DNA of 15,504 bases from Actinomycetota bacterium (GTDB taxonomy: Bacteria > Actinomycetota > Actinomycetes > Nanopelagicales > Nanopelagicaceae), in assembly GCA_029978425.1 (NCBI GenBank), contig JAPOJL010000010.1, positions 1-15,504 of the forward strand, written 5' to 3'. Position numbers and translations under genes: made by a program. How positions within the stretch are numbered: the stretch's first letter is position 1; each line of letters begins with the position of its first letter. The notes below the pieces were generated by a model. The model saw only the letters and a list, made by a program, of their open reading frames with translations. It ran no database searches and was not told the DNA's origin. This document shows, one piece after another, positions 1 through 5,712 of this stretch.

Positions 1-1367
1 TACTAAGTCTTGTGCTTGTTATCGGCACTATGTTGATTCTGTCCTGGCAGATAACCATCGTTTCACTGCTATTAGTGCCTGCCTTTCTCCTTCCCACAAA
101 GTGGGTAGGGCGAAAGCTGCAACGACTCACTCGTGATTCCTTTAATCTCAACGCAGAGATGTCAGCGACGATGACTGAAAGATTTAATGTATCTGGAGCC
201 TTACTTGTCTCTCTCTATGGAGATCCGAGGGAGGAAGGTTCATACTTTTCAACGCGGGCCCGTAAAGTTGCTGATATTGGAATCTCGATTGCCTTGCTGA
301 ATCGAATCTTCTTCATTGCCCTAACTTCCATTGCGGCAGTAGCCACTGCCTTTGCTTATGGAGTTGGCGGACATCTCACCATCAACAAAGAGATCACTTT
401 AGGTACTTTGTTAGCCATCACTGCTTTGCTGGCTCGATTGTATGGACCACTCACGGCGCTTTCTAACGTCCGCGTAGATGTGATGACTGCGCTGGTCTCA
501 TTTGAGCGCGTCTTTGAGGTACTCGACCTCACTCCGATGGTGCGCGATAAGGCAGATGCCAAGCCGATTTCATCTGGACCACTCAATATTTCATTTAACA
601 ACGTTAAATTTTCATATCCTCGCGCAGAAGAAATCTCTCTTGCATCCCTTGAATCTGTTGCGAAGCCTGAGACCATTCAAAGTGGCGAGATCCTGAAAGG
701 AATTTCCTTTGACGTTCCTGCCGGAACTTTAACTGCTCTCGTGGGTTCATCAGGGGCAGGCAAAACCACAATCAGCGCGCTGCTCCCACGCCTTTACGAC
801 GTCACAGATGGTGGAATCTCAATCAATGGCATCGATATTCGCGATCTTCAAGTGCAATCACTCCGCGATGCCATTGGAATAGTGACGCAGGATGCTCATA
901 TGTTCCATGACTCCATCGCCACAAATCTTCGTTATGCAAAAGCTGATGCGACCGAAGCCGAGATGGAGAATGCATGTCGCTCAGCACAGATTTGGGATTT
1001 AATCAGCTCGTTACCTAATGGTTTTGACACAGTAGTTGGCGAACGAGGTCATCGCCTTTCTGGTGGCGAGAAACAACGCCTTGCGATAGCACGTCTTTTA
1101 CTAAAAGCTCCAAGAATTGTTGTCTTGGATGAGGCGACTGCTCATTTGGATTCAGAGAATGAGGCATTAGTTCAACAAGCCCTTGCGAGTGCGTTAAAGG
1201 ATCGAACCAGCATTGTGATTGCTCATCGCCTCTCAACAATTCGAGCGGCGGATCAGATCCTGGTTCTTGATGATGGTCTCATCAAAGAACGTGGTCGCCA
1301 CGATGAATTACTAGCGCTCAATGGAATTTATGCAGATCTTTATCAGCGTCAGAGTTTTGCCGTTTGA
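1..1367 (+). CDS. ABC exporter, fused membrane and ATP-binding domains (5' end outside window)
   Basis: Half-transporter of the ABCB/MsbA type: a membrane domain followed by a nucleotide-binding domain that drives export of an unknown substrate across the cytoplasmic membrane. The frame is open to the first base with no stop or clear start, so about 150-180 N-terminal residues of a roughly 600-residue protein lie outside the window. Numbering from the GTG at 12: hydrophobic membrane segments lie at about 1-30 and 90-145. The ATPase domain starts near 190 with the A-loop FSYP, then Walker A GSSGAGKTT (about 245-253), Q-loop VTQD, signature LSGGE (349-353), Walker B IVVLDEA (about 369) and H-loop IVIAHRL. 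All catalytic motifs are intact. An insert of about 20 residues between the A-loop and Walker A resembles actinobacterial relatives. The gene ends inside the convergent SURF1 gene, sharing 19 bases. Substrate cannot be predicted. Confidence 0.93.
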   Translation, partial: LSLVLVIGTMLILSWQITIVSLLLVPAFLLPTKWVGRKLQRLTRDSFNLNAEMSATMTERFNVSGALLVSLYGDPREEGSYFSTRARKVADIGISIALLNRIFFIALTSIAAVATAFAYGVGGHLTINKEITLGTLLAITALLARLYGPLTALSNVRVDVMTALVSFERVFEVLDLTPMVRDKADAKPISSGPLNISFNNVKFSYPRAEEISLASLESVAKPETIQSGEILKGISFDVPAGTLTALVGSSGAGKTTISALLPRLYDVTDGGISINGIDIRDLQVQSLRDAIGIVTQDAHMFHDSIATNLRYAKADATEAEMENACRSAQIWDLISSLPNGFDTVVGERGHRLSGGEKQRLAIARLLLKAPRIVVLDEATAHLDSENEALVQQALASALKDRTSIVIAHRLSTIRAADQILVLDDGLIKERGRHDELLALNGIYADLYQRQSFAV

Positions 1368-2065
1368 GCCTTGCGATCTTCGCGAATCACGAGATACCAA
1401 GCAAAAGCGACGAGAAAGATAAAAAGTATCCATTGGAATGAATAAGCCAGGTGCGGTCCGTCGCTGAGTTCGGGAAGTGGGGTTGGTACATCTGGCGTGA
1501 ACGCTGGGTTGGAGCTAGAGATCAAATCAAAGTAAATCGGTTCAGTCGCCACAGATTGGTCTAGATTCCATTTAGTGAGTTTGGGCGTTGAGTTAGAACC
1601 GGGAATGGCAAAGACACTGCCTTGAACTTGAGATTCAATATCTTGGACTCGTACATGAGCTGTGATCTGAACTTTTTCATTAGTTATTTTTTGAACGCTG
1701 GGTGGGGTCTGAGCATCTTTACCAGCGATAACCCAACCTCGATCGACCCAATACTTCTTGCCACTCTGACTTGTAAACAGCGTCACAACCCCAAATCCAT
1801 ATTTGCCCTCGTGATAGCGGTTACGAATCAGGAACTCTTTGCTGGGATCAAAGGCGCCTACAAGTTCAATTCTGCGCCAAGCAATTTCAGACTCTTTGCT
1901 ACTACTTAAGTAACTTTCGGAGATTAAAGTTTTCGCAACGTTATTGCGAATCAAATCGTTGTTGGCATGTCGTACTTGGTAGCGATCATATTGCCAGAGC
2001 GCTCCTTGAAAGCAGCCGAATATCAACGCCAGTGCTAAAGCGGTGATAGTAACGAAGCGACGCAT
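1349..2065 (-). CDS. SURF1 family cytochrome oxidase assembly protein
   Basis: 238-residue membrane protein of the SURF1 family, which helps insert heme a into subunit I of aa3-type cytochrome c oxidase. It fits the family in length and layout: one N-terminal membrane helix (about 5-25), a large extracytoplasmic domain, and one C-terminal helix (about 205-227) ending in a basic tail. Family motifs visible are WRRIELVGAFDPSKEFLIR (about residues 63-81), YWVDRGWV and, before the last helix, DGPHLAYSFQW. It lies 30 bases downstream of the DUF3099 gene on the same strand, a pairing known in actinobacteria. No Shine-Dalgarno precedes the ATG; a TAGGCT hexamer 7 bases upstream could be a promoter for a leaderless message. 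Its last 19 bases overlap the end of the convergent ABC gene. The assignment implies aerobic respiration with a heme-copper oxidase, whose genes are not in the window. Confidence 0.93.
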   Translation of the reverse strand: MRRFVTITALALALIFGCFQGALWQYDRYQVRHANNDLIRNNVAKTLISESYLSSSKESEIAWRRIELVGAFDPSKEFLIRNRYHEGKYGFGVVTLFTSQSGKKYWVDRGWVIAGKDAQTPPSVQKITNEKVQITAHVRVQDIESQVQGSVFAIPGSNSTPKLTKWNLDQSVATEPIYFDLISSSNPAFTPDVPTPLPELSDGPHLAYSFQWILFIFLVAFAWYLVIREDRKAQTAKL

Positions 2066-2072
2066 AAGGTAA

Positions 2073-2078
2073 AGCCTA
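2073..2078 (-). promoter_or_regulatory. possible -10 element of surf1 (TAGGCT)
   Basis: On the minus strand TAGGCT fits the actinobacterial TANNNT pattern and ends 7 bases before the SURF1 ATG, so transcription would begin at or next to the start codon. The region lacks a Shine-Dalgarno, which favours a leaderless message. No good -35 is visible (GAATAA at the expected distance). Readthrough from the DUF3099 gene 30 bases upstream is the simpler alternative. Confidence 0.25.
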
Positions 2079-2095
2079 GATGCTCTTGCGAACGC

Positions 2096-2410
2096 TTATT
2101 CAATTTCTTTCTGGCGACTGCGAAGATTCTTAGCTTGACCGCGGATTGTTTCGCGGCCTCCATTTGCAACAATCACAGAAATGTAGGGGAGTGTTACCGC
2201 ACCAAAGAGAAAGAACCAGCGATAAGGACTTGGCGTAAATACCGCGAGGAGAAAACATGCGGTTCTGATCATCATTGAGATGAAATACTTTTTCTGGCGA
2301 CCAGGCAGATCATCGGAGAGCGCAGAGCCGGCTTCAGTAATGCTCTGGAACTGGTCCTCCTGATTTTTTGGACGGCTCCAGAATCGGCTCTTCGAACCAC
2401 TTTGCGTCAT
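2096..2410 (-). CDS. DUF3099 family small membrane protein
   Basis: 104-residue protein of unknown function matching the actinobacterial DUF3099 family by its conserved core: a segment SITEAGSALSDDLPGRQKKY (23-42) followed by ISMMIRTACFLLAV, then two membrane helices at about 44-60 and 64-82, the second containing LPYISVIVANGGR. The tail is short and charged (EIE end). Both termini probably face the cytoplasm, since the flanks are rich in Arg and Lys. The N-terminal 20 residues are polar and look disordered. It is the first gene of a two-gene minus-strand unit with SURF1, so a link to the respiratory membrane is possible but unproven. Divergent from infC, sharing the intergenic region 2411-2636. 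No Shine-Dalgarno precedes the ATG. Confidence 0.88.
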   Translation of the reverse strand: MTQSGSKSRFWSRPKNQEDQFQSITEAGSALSDDLPGRQKKYFISMMIRTACFLLAVFTPSPYRWFFLFGAVTLPYISVIVANGGRETIRGQAKNLRSRQKEIE

Positions 2411-2416
2411 AGTGGG

Positions 2417-2422
2417 AGCCTA
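2417..2422 (-). promoter_or_regulatory. probable -10 element of the DUF3099-SURF1 unit (TAGGCT)
   Basis: On the minus strand TAGGCT (TANNNT pattern) is followed by exactly 6 bases and then the ATG of the DUF3099 gene, placing the expected transcription start at the A of the start codon. With no Shine-Dalgarno present this suggests a leaderless transcript. The -35 position (GTGCGT, 17-base spacer) is weak. The same hexamer stands before the SURF1 start. Confidence 0.4.
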
Positions 2423-2458
2423 GGTCTCGCAGCATCTCCACGCACTTTGAGCCCGATT

Positions 2459-2486
2459 TTGAAGGAGTATTCGAAAAAGGTACTAT
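2459..2486 (+). promoter_or_regulatory. probable promoter of the infC operon
   Basis: TTGAAG at 2459-2464 (four of six matches to TTGACA), a 16-base spacer, and TACTAT at 2481-2486 (TANNNT). Transcription would start near 2493, directly before the first hairpin of the leader, giving a 5' untranslated region of about 144 bases to the proposed ATC start. Predicted by eye only. Confidence 0.4.
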
Positions 2487-2510
2487 TTCGGCCTTGGTCA
2501 CAGGACCAAC

Positions 2511-2525
2511 ATGAAGTGGAGCTAG
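2511..2525 (+). other. possible four-codon upstream ORF (M-K-W-S) in the infC leader
   Basis: An ATG at 2511 is followed by AAG TGG AGC and a TAG stop. An AGGA at 2502-2505 lies five bases upstream and could act as ribosome binding site, but it is partly within hairpin H1. The stop codon falls in the loop of hairpin H2, so a translating ribosome would open H1 and H2. A chance mini-ORF is quite possible. Confidence 0.2.
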
Positions 2526-2625
2526 CCGCTCCCACCTACCTCACTTTTAGGTGAGCTGGTCAACAAGAGCAAGACCAAAATATTGGTCTCATTCTGGCGG
2601 CTGACTTCCATCATGCTTTTAGTGA

Positions 2626-2630
2626 AGGGA
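2626..2630 (+). promoter_or_regulatory. Shine-Dalgarno that decides the infC start (AGGGA)
   Basis: AGGGA within the purine run 2624-2634 lies six bases before the ATC at 2637. This spacing is ideal for ATC. It lies inside the coding frame if the upstream ATG (2613) or GTG (2622) were used, and neither of those has a comparable site. Confidence 0.6.
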
Positions 2631-2636
2631 AGAGTT

Positions 2637-3212
2637 ATCAGCACAGCAGAACCACGTATCAATGATCGAATTCGCGTTCCTGAGATTCGTTTGATTGGTG
2701 CTTCTGGCGAGCAGGTCGGTGTCGTAGCGATTGATGAAGCGCTTCGTATGGCCGAAGAATATGGTCTCGATCTCGTCGAGATTGCTCCCGAAGCAAATCC
2801 ACCAGTCTGCAAGATCATGGACTTCGGAAAATATAAGTACGAGATCGCTCAAAAAGCGCGCGAAGCCCGTCAGAACCAGACCCACATTGTGGTCAAGGAA
2901 ATTCGAATGGGTCTCAAGATTGAGAATCATGATTACGAAACGAAGAAGAACCATATTGAAAAGTTCTTACTCGGTGGTGACAAGGTGAAGGTAACTGTTC
3001 AATTCAAGGGTCGTGAACAGACCAGACCAGAAATGGGGTTCAGATTGCTACAACGTCTTGCAGAAGATGTCGCCGCAACTGGATTTGTTGAGTTCGCTCC
3101 GAAGCGCGAAGGCCGTTCCATGACAATGGTGCTTGGCCCCGTGAAGAAGAAGAGCGAAGCCCTCGCTGAAGCAAAGCGCGCCCGCGCCGCCCAGGCCCAA
3201 ACTGAGAAGTAA
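2637..3212 (+). CDS. infC: translation initiation factor IF-3
   Basis: IF-3 binds the 30S subunit, prevents premature joining of 50S and checks start codon and initiator tRNA. From the proposed ATC start the product has 191 residues: N-domain with [23 protein letters not shown] and [15 protein letters not shown], an interdomain helix, and C-domain with [10 protein letters not shown] and [17 protein letters not shown], then a charged Lys/Ala-rich tail. Family similarity begins at [14 protein letters not shown], where actinobacterial IF-3 proteins begin; only ATC matches this point. Alternatives in frame are GTG 2622, ATG 2613 and TTG 2583, adding 5, 8 or 18 residues without family support. A rare start codon in infC is established for E. 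coli (AUU), where IF-3 discriminates against it and so represses its own translation. First gene of infC-rpmI-rplT. Confidence 0.96.
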   Translation: MSTAEPRINDRIRVPEIRLIGASGEQVGVVAIDEALRMAEEYGLDLVEIAPEANPPVCKIMDFGKYKYEIAQKAREARQNQTHIVVKEIRMGLKIENHDYETKKNHIEKFLLGGDKVKVTVQFKGREQTRPEMGFRLLQRLAEDVAATGFVEFAPKREGRSMTMVLGPVKKKSEALAEAKRARAAQAQTEK

Positions 3213-3262
3213 CAAGGCCGAGAAGTAACAAGAGCGAGAAATAAAAGAACGAGAATTACAAG
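3204..3262 (+). repeat. degenerate tandem repeat, four units of 15-16 bases, at the infC end
   Basis: GAGAAGTAACAAG at 3204-3216 and again exactly at 3220-3232, then GAGAAATAAAAGA at 3236-3248 and GAGAATTACAAG at 3251-3262. Periods are 16, 16 and 15 bases. The first unit contains the last codons and TAA stop of infC, so the infC-rpmI spacer appears to have grown by duplicating the gene end. Nearly all purine plus A/T on this strand, unlikely to fold, which would keep the rpmI ribosome binding site open. Confidence 0.75.
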
Positions 3263-3284
3263 CTAGACCTACAGGAGGAAAGCA

Positions 3285-3482
3285 ATGCCAAAGATGAAAA
3301 CACATAGTGGCGCAAAGAAGACATTTCGCGTCACCGGAAGCGGAAAGATCGTGCACGAGCGCGCTGGCAAGCGCCACCTCCTTGAGCGCAAATCTTCACG
3401 TCTCACACGTCGTCTATCAAAAGACCAGACTGCAAATGACCGCAATACGTTTTCGGCCAAGCGTCTGCTTGGAATGAAGTAA
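3285..3482 (+). CDS. rpmI: 50S ribosomal protein bL35
   Basis: 65-residue basic protein of the large ribosomal subunit. The N-terminus [20 protein letters not shown] is diagnostic for bL35, and the length equals the family norm. The body is rich in Arg and Lys ([13 protein letters not shown]) for rRNA contact. A strong Shine-Dalgarno AGGAGG (3273-3278) lies six bases before the ATG, much better than at most genes in the window, as expected for a highly expressed ribosomal protein. Separated from infC by a 72-base spacer of tandem repeats, and followed after 11 bases by rplT; the three genes form the conserved IF3-L35-L20 unit. Confidence 0.98.
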   Translation: MPKMKTHSGAKKTFRVTGSGKIVHERAGKRHLLERKSSRLTRRLSKDQTANDRNTFSAKRLLGMK

Positions 3483-3493
3483 GGAGATAAGAC

Positions 3494-3856
3494 ATGGCTA
3501 GAGTAAAACGTGGTGTTCATGCGGCCAAGAAGCGTCGTACAACCCTTGAGCGCGCCAGCGGCTACCGCGGACAGCGTTCTCGTCTCTTTACTAAGGCGAA
3601 AGAGCAAGTAACTCACTCACTTGTTTACGCTTTCAACGATCGTAAGGATAAGAAGGGCGACTTCCGCCAACTTTGGATTACTCGTATCAACGCAGCCACT
3701 CGCGCTAATGGAATGACATACAACCGTTTCATTCAGGGTCTCAAAGCAGCTGGCGTTGAAGTAGATCGCCGAGTTCTCTCGGATCTTGCTACCAATGATC
3801 CTGCTGCCTTTACAGCATTGGTCGAAGTAGCACGTAAGAACGTCAAAGTTTCCTAA
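3494..3856 (+). CDS. rplT: 50S ribosomal protein bL20
   Basis: 120-residue ribosomal protein that is essential for early 50S assembly and binds 23S rRNA domain II. The start [26 protein letters not shown] and the motif [21 protein letters not shown] (about 61-81) are typical of bL20, as is the length (about 117-125). AAGGAG at 3481-3486 overlaps the rpmI stop codon and sits seven bases before the ATG, so the two genes are probably translated in tandem. In several bacteria L20 represses its own operon by binding a leader or intergenic RNA; whether the infC leader here is such a target is unknown. Confidence 0.98.
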   Translation: MARVKRGVHAAKKRRTTLERASGYRGQRSRLFTKAKEQVTHSLVYAFNDRKDKKGDFRQLWITRINAATRANGMTYNRFIQGLKAAGVEVDRRVLSDLATNDPAAFTALVEVARKNVKVS

Positions 3857-3874
3857 AGTCATTCGCCGCAAGCG

Positions 3875-4660
3875 ATGATTACGAGCCTTCATTCGCCTCA
3901 CGTCGAGGCGGTGAAGGCTCTTTTAGGTTCTCGGGGAGTTAAAGCGCGACGCGAATCTCAGACATATGTCGTTGAGAGTCTGCAAAATGTGCGTGAGTTG
4001 ATAGATAACGCTCCGCACCAAGTCAAGACAATTTATCTCACTGCGGATGGACAAGAAAAGTTAGGTCCCGTTTCAGGATTTGATATTCAAGAAGTCTCTC
4101 CTGAAGTAATGAAGGCAATGACTGACACTGTTACACCACAAGGTTTACTTGCCATCGCAAAAATTCCTAGCCAATCGCTCTCTCAACTTTTCTCTTCACA
4201 AAAAGGGGCTCTGAAGTTGGCATATTTCTGGGAGATTCAAGATCCAGGAAATGCTGGAACTGTAATCCGCGCCGCCGACGCTTTTGGATTCGATGGAGTT
4301 CTCTTCTCTGACAAAAGTGTTGATGCGTACAGTCCCAAGGTTGTGCGATCGAGTGCGGGATCCCATTGGCATATACCCATCATTGAAGATGTGACGTTGG
4401 AAGCGCTGATGAATGCAGCGGAAGAAAATAGCTCCGAGTTGTATGCAACCGATGCAGATGCTGACCTTTACCTACTCGTTGCTGCTCAAGAATCTGCTTC
4501 CAAGAGTGCGATATGGATATTCGGCAATGAAGCTCGTGGCATCCCACGTGATCTTCCAGCAAAACGAGTTGCGATCCCAATCAACGGCAAGGCAGAGAGC
4601 CTGAATTTGGCGACTGCAGCCTCAGTCGTGATGTATGCCGTCTCGGCTGCTCGAAAATAA
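3875..4660 (+). CDS. SpoU/TrmH family RNA 2'-O-methyltransferase
   Basis: 261-residue SPOUT-fold enzyme that transfers a methyl group from S-adenosylmethionine to a ribose 2'-OH of rRNA or tRNA. A small N-terminal substrate-binding domain (about 1-105, starting with ITSLHSPHVEAVKAL) precedes the knotted catalytic domain. Motif 1 is DPGNAGTVIRAADAFG (123-138) with the key Asn126 and Arg132; motif 2 is FGNEARGI around 217-222; motif 3 is INGKAESLNLATAASVVMY (236-254) with Asn244. All three are intact. Genes of this family sit between rplT and pheS in many actinobacteria, often called 23S rRNA methyltransferase; the exact target nucleotide cannot be read from the sequence. It follows rplT after 18 bases and is probably in that operon, although no Shine-Dalgarno is visible before the ATG. 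Confidence 0.93.
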   Translation: MITSLHSPHVEAVKALLGSRGVKARRESQTYVVESLQNVRELIDNAPHQVKTIYLTADGQEKLGPVSGFDIQEVSPEVMKAMTDTVTPQGLLAIAKIPSQSLSQLFSSQKGALKLAYFWEIQDPGNAGTVIRAADAFGFDGVLFSDKSVDAYSPKVVRSSAGSHWHIPIIEDVTLEALMNAAEENSSELYATDADADLYLLVAAQESASKSAIWIFGNEARGIPRDLPAKRVAIPINGKAESLNLATAASVVMYAVSAARK

Positions 4661-4683
4661 CCGCCAAAGTACCTTCCAATTAG

Positions 4684-4689
4684 TAGAAT
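4684..4689 (+). promoter_or_regulatory. probable -10 element of pheST (TAGAAT), leaderless
   Basis: TAGAAT matches TATAAT at five of six positions and is followed by exactly six bases and then the GTG start of pheS, so transcription should start at the start codon itself. No Shine-Dalgarno precedes the GTG. The -35 region (CCGCCA with a 17-base spacer) is poor. The 35-base gap leaves no room for a Phe-rich leader peptide or attenuator. Confidence 0.55.
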
Positions 4690-4695
4690 TCCGCA

Positions 4696-5712
4696 GTGTC
4701 GTTAGATAACGCAGAAATCGAGAAAATTAAGTCTGAGGCAATCAGCGCTATTTCTGCAGCGAAATCCCTTGTTGAACTTCGTGAAGTAAAGATCAGCCAT
4801 GTTGGCGATCGCTCACCCATTGCTCGTGCCAATCAGGGTCTTGGACAACTTCCCGTGGAAGAGCGCGCTGCGATGGGTAAAGTTATCGGAACAGCTCGCG
4901 CCAATATCAATCAAGCATTTGATGATCGAGAGAAAGTTCTGACTGCAGAACGAGATAGCACGGTGCTCATTGAAGAACGTGTTGATGTCACCCTCCCGAC
5001 AAATCGAAATCCTCGAGGCGCACTTCATCCGCTTACGATTCTTAGTAATGAAATTTCAGATCTCTTTGTTGGCATGGGCTACACCGTTCAAGAGGGTCCT
5101 GAGATGGAATCCTCATGGTTGAACTTTGATGCCCTCAACATTCCTGCTGATCATCCTGCACGTACCATGCAAGATACTTTCTTTATTGAGCCACTCTCAT
5201 CCGGACTTGTGATGCGTACACATGCTTCTCCGGTACAGATCCGCACCATGCTTGAGAATGAGCCGCCTATTTATGTGATCTGCCCAGGTCGTACATATCG
5301 CGCTGATGAACTTGATGCGACTCATACGCCGGTCTTCAATCAGGTTGAAGGGTTGGTCGTTGATAAAGGCATCACCATGGCCCACCTCAAAGGCACTCTT
5401 GATCACTTCGCAGCAAAAATGTTTGGACCTGGAGTCACAACACGTATCCGCCCATCTTTTTTCCCTTTCACAGAACCAAGTGCAGAAGTTGATTTCTTCT
5501 ACAACGGACGCTGGATCGAGTGGGGCGGCTGTGGCATGGTCAATCGCAAAGTTTTGGAAGCGTGTGGCATCGATACCAACATTTATACCGGTTTCGCTTT
5601 CGGAATGGGACTTGAGCGCACATTAATGGTCAAGCATGGCATCAACGATATGCACGATATCGTCGAAGGAGATGTCCGCTTCTCTCGACAATTTGGAACT
5701 GGTGCGCGATGA
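4696..5712 (+). CDS. pheS: phenylalanine--tRNA ligase alpha subunit
   Basis: 338-residue catalytic subunit of the alpha2-beta2 enzyme that charges tRNA-Phe in the cytoplasm. An N-terminal coiled-coil region (about 1-85) contacts tRNA. The class II catalytic core begins with RGALHPLTILSNEI (about 106), followed by EGPEMESSWLNFDALN, the motif 2 region GRTYRADELDATHTPVFNQ (198-216) and motif 3 GFAFGMGLERTLM (299-311). The end DIVEGDVRFSRQFG is of the actinobacterial type. Full length for the family. The start is GTG, chosen because the protein start fits relatives and a -10 element is placed right before it; no ATG is nearby. The stop overlaps the pheT start (ATGA), giving coupled 1:1 translation. 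Confidence 0.97.
   Translation: MSLDNAEIEKIKSEAISAISAAKSLVELREVKISHVGDRSPIARANQGLGQLPVEERAAMGKVIGTARANINQAFDDREKVLTAERDSTVLIEERVDVTLPTNRNPRGALHPLTILSNEISDLFVGMGYTVQEGPEMESSWLNFDALNIPADHPARTMQDTFFIEPLSSGLVMRTHASPVQIRTMLENEPPIYVICPGRTYRADELDATHTPVFNQVEGLVVDKGITMAHLKGTLDHFAAKMFGPGVTTRIRPSFFPFTEPSAEVDFFYNGRWIEWGGCGMVNRKVLEACGIDTNIYTGFAFGMGLERTLMVKHGINDMHDIVEGDVRFSRQFGTGAR

Larger units (their letters stand above)
2493..2636 (+). promoter_or_regulatory. structured infC leader with competing hairpins
   Basis: Four hairpins occur within 100 bases. H1: TTGGTC 2494-2499 with GACCAA 2504-2509, loop ACAG. H2: GTGGAGC 2516-2522 with GCTCCCAC 2528-2535, one bulged C. H3: CTCACT 2540-2545 with GGTGAG 2550-2555, loop TTTA, one T-G pair. 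H4: AGACCAA 2572-2578 with TTGGTCT 2583-2589, loop AATA, seven perfect pairs. A fifth segment TGGTC (2557-2561) can pair with GACCA of H1 or H4, so alternative exclusive folds exist. No T-run follows any stem, so a classic intrinsic terminator is not seen; control of translation initiation fits better. infC operons are autoregulated in other bacteria (IF3 at the start codon, L20 in Bacillus and E. coli leaders); I cannot assign this to a known leader class. Confidence 0.55.

Noticed and set aside
2572..2589. Perfect 7-bp hairpin before infC as an intrinsic terminator
   Set aside because: It is followed by CATTCTGG, not by a T-run, so it is better read as part of the leader structure.
2583..2636. 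Longer infC product starting at TTG 2583, ATG 2613 or GTG 2622
   Set aside because: The added residues do not resemble IF-3 proteins, TTG 2583 is inside a stable hairpin, and the ribosome site fits the ATC at 2637.
4661..4695. Phe-codon leader peptide or T-box/attenuator before pheS
   Set aside because: Only 35 bases separate the genes, with no hairpin, no short Phe-rich frame and a -10 element placed directly at the start codon.
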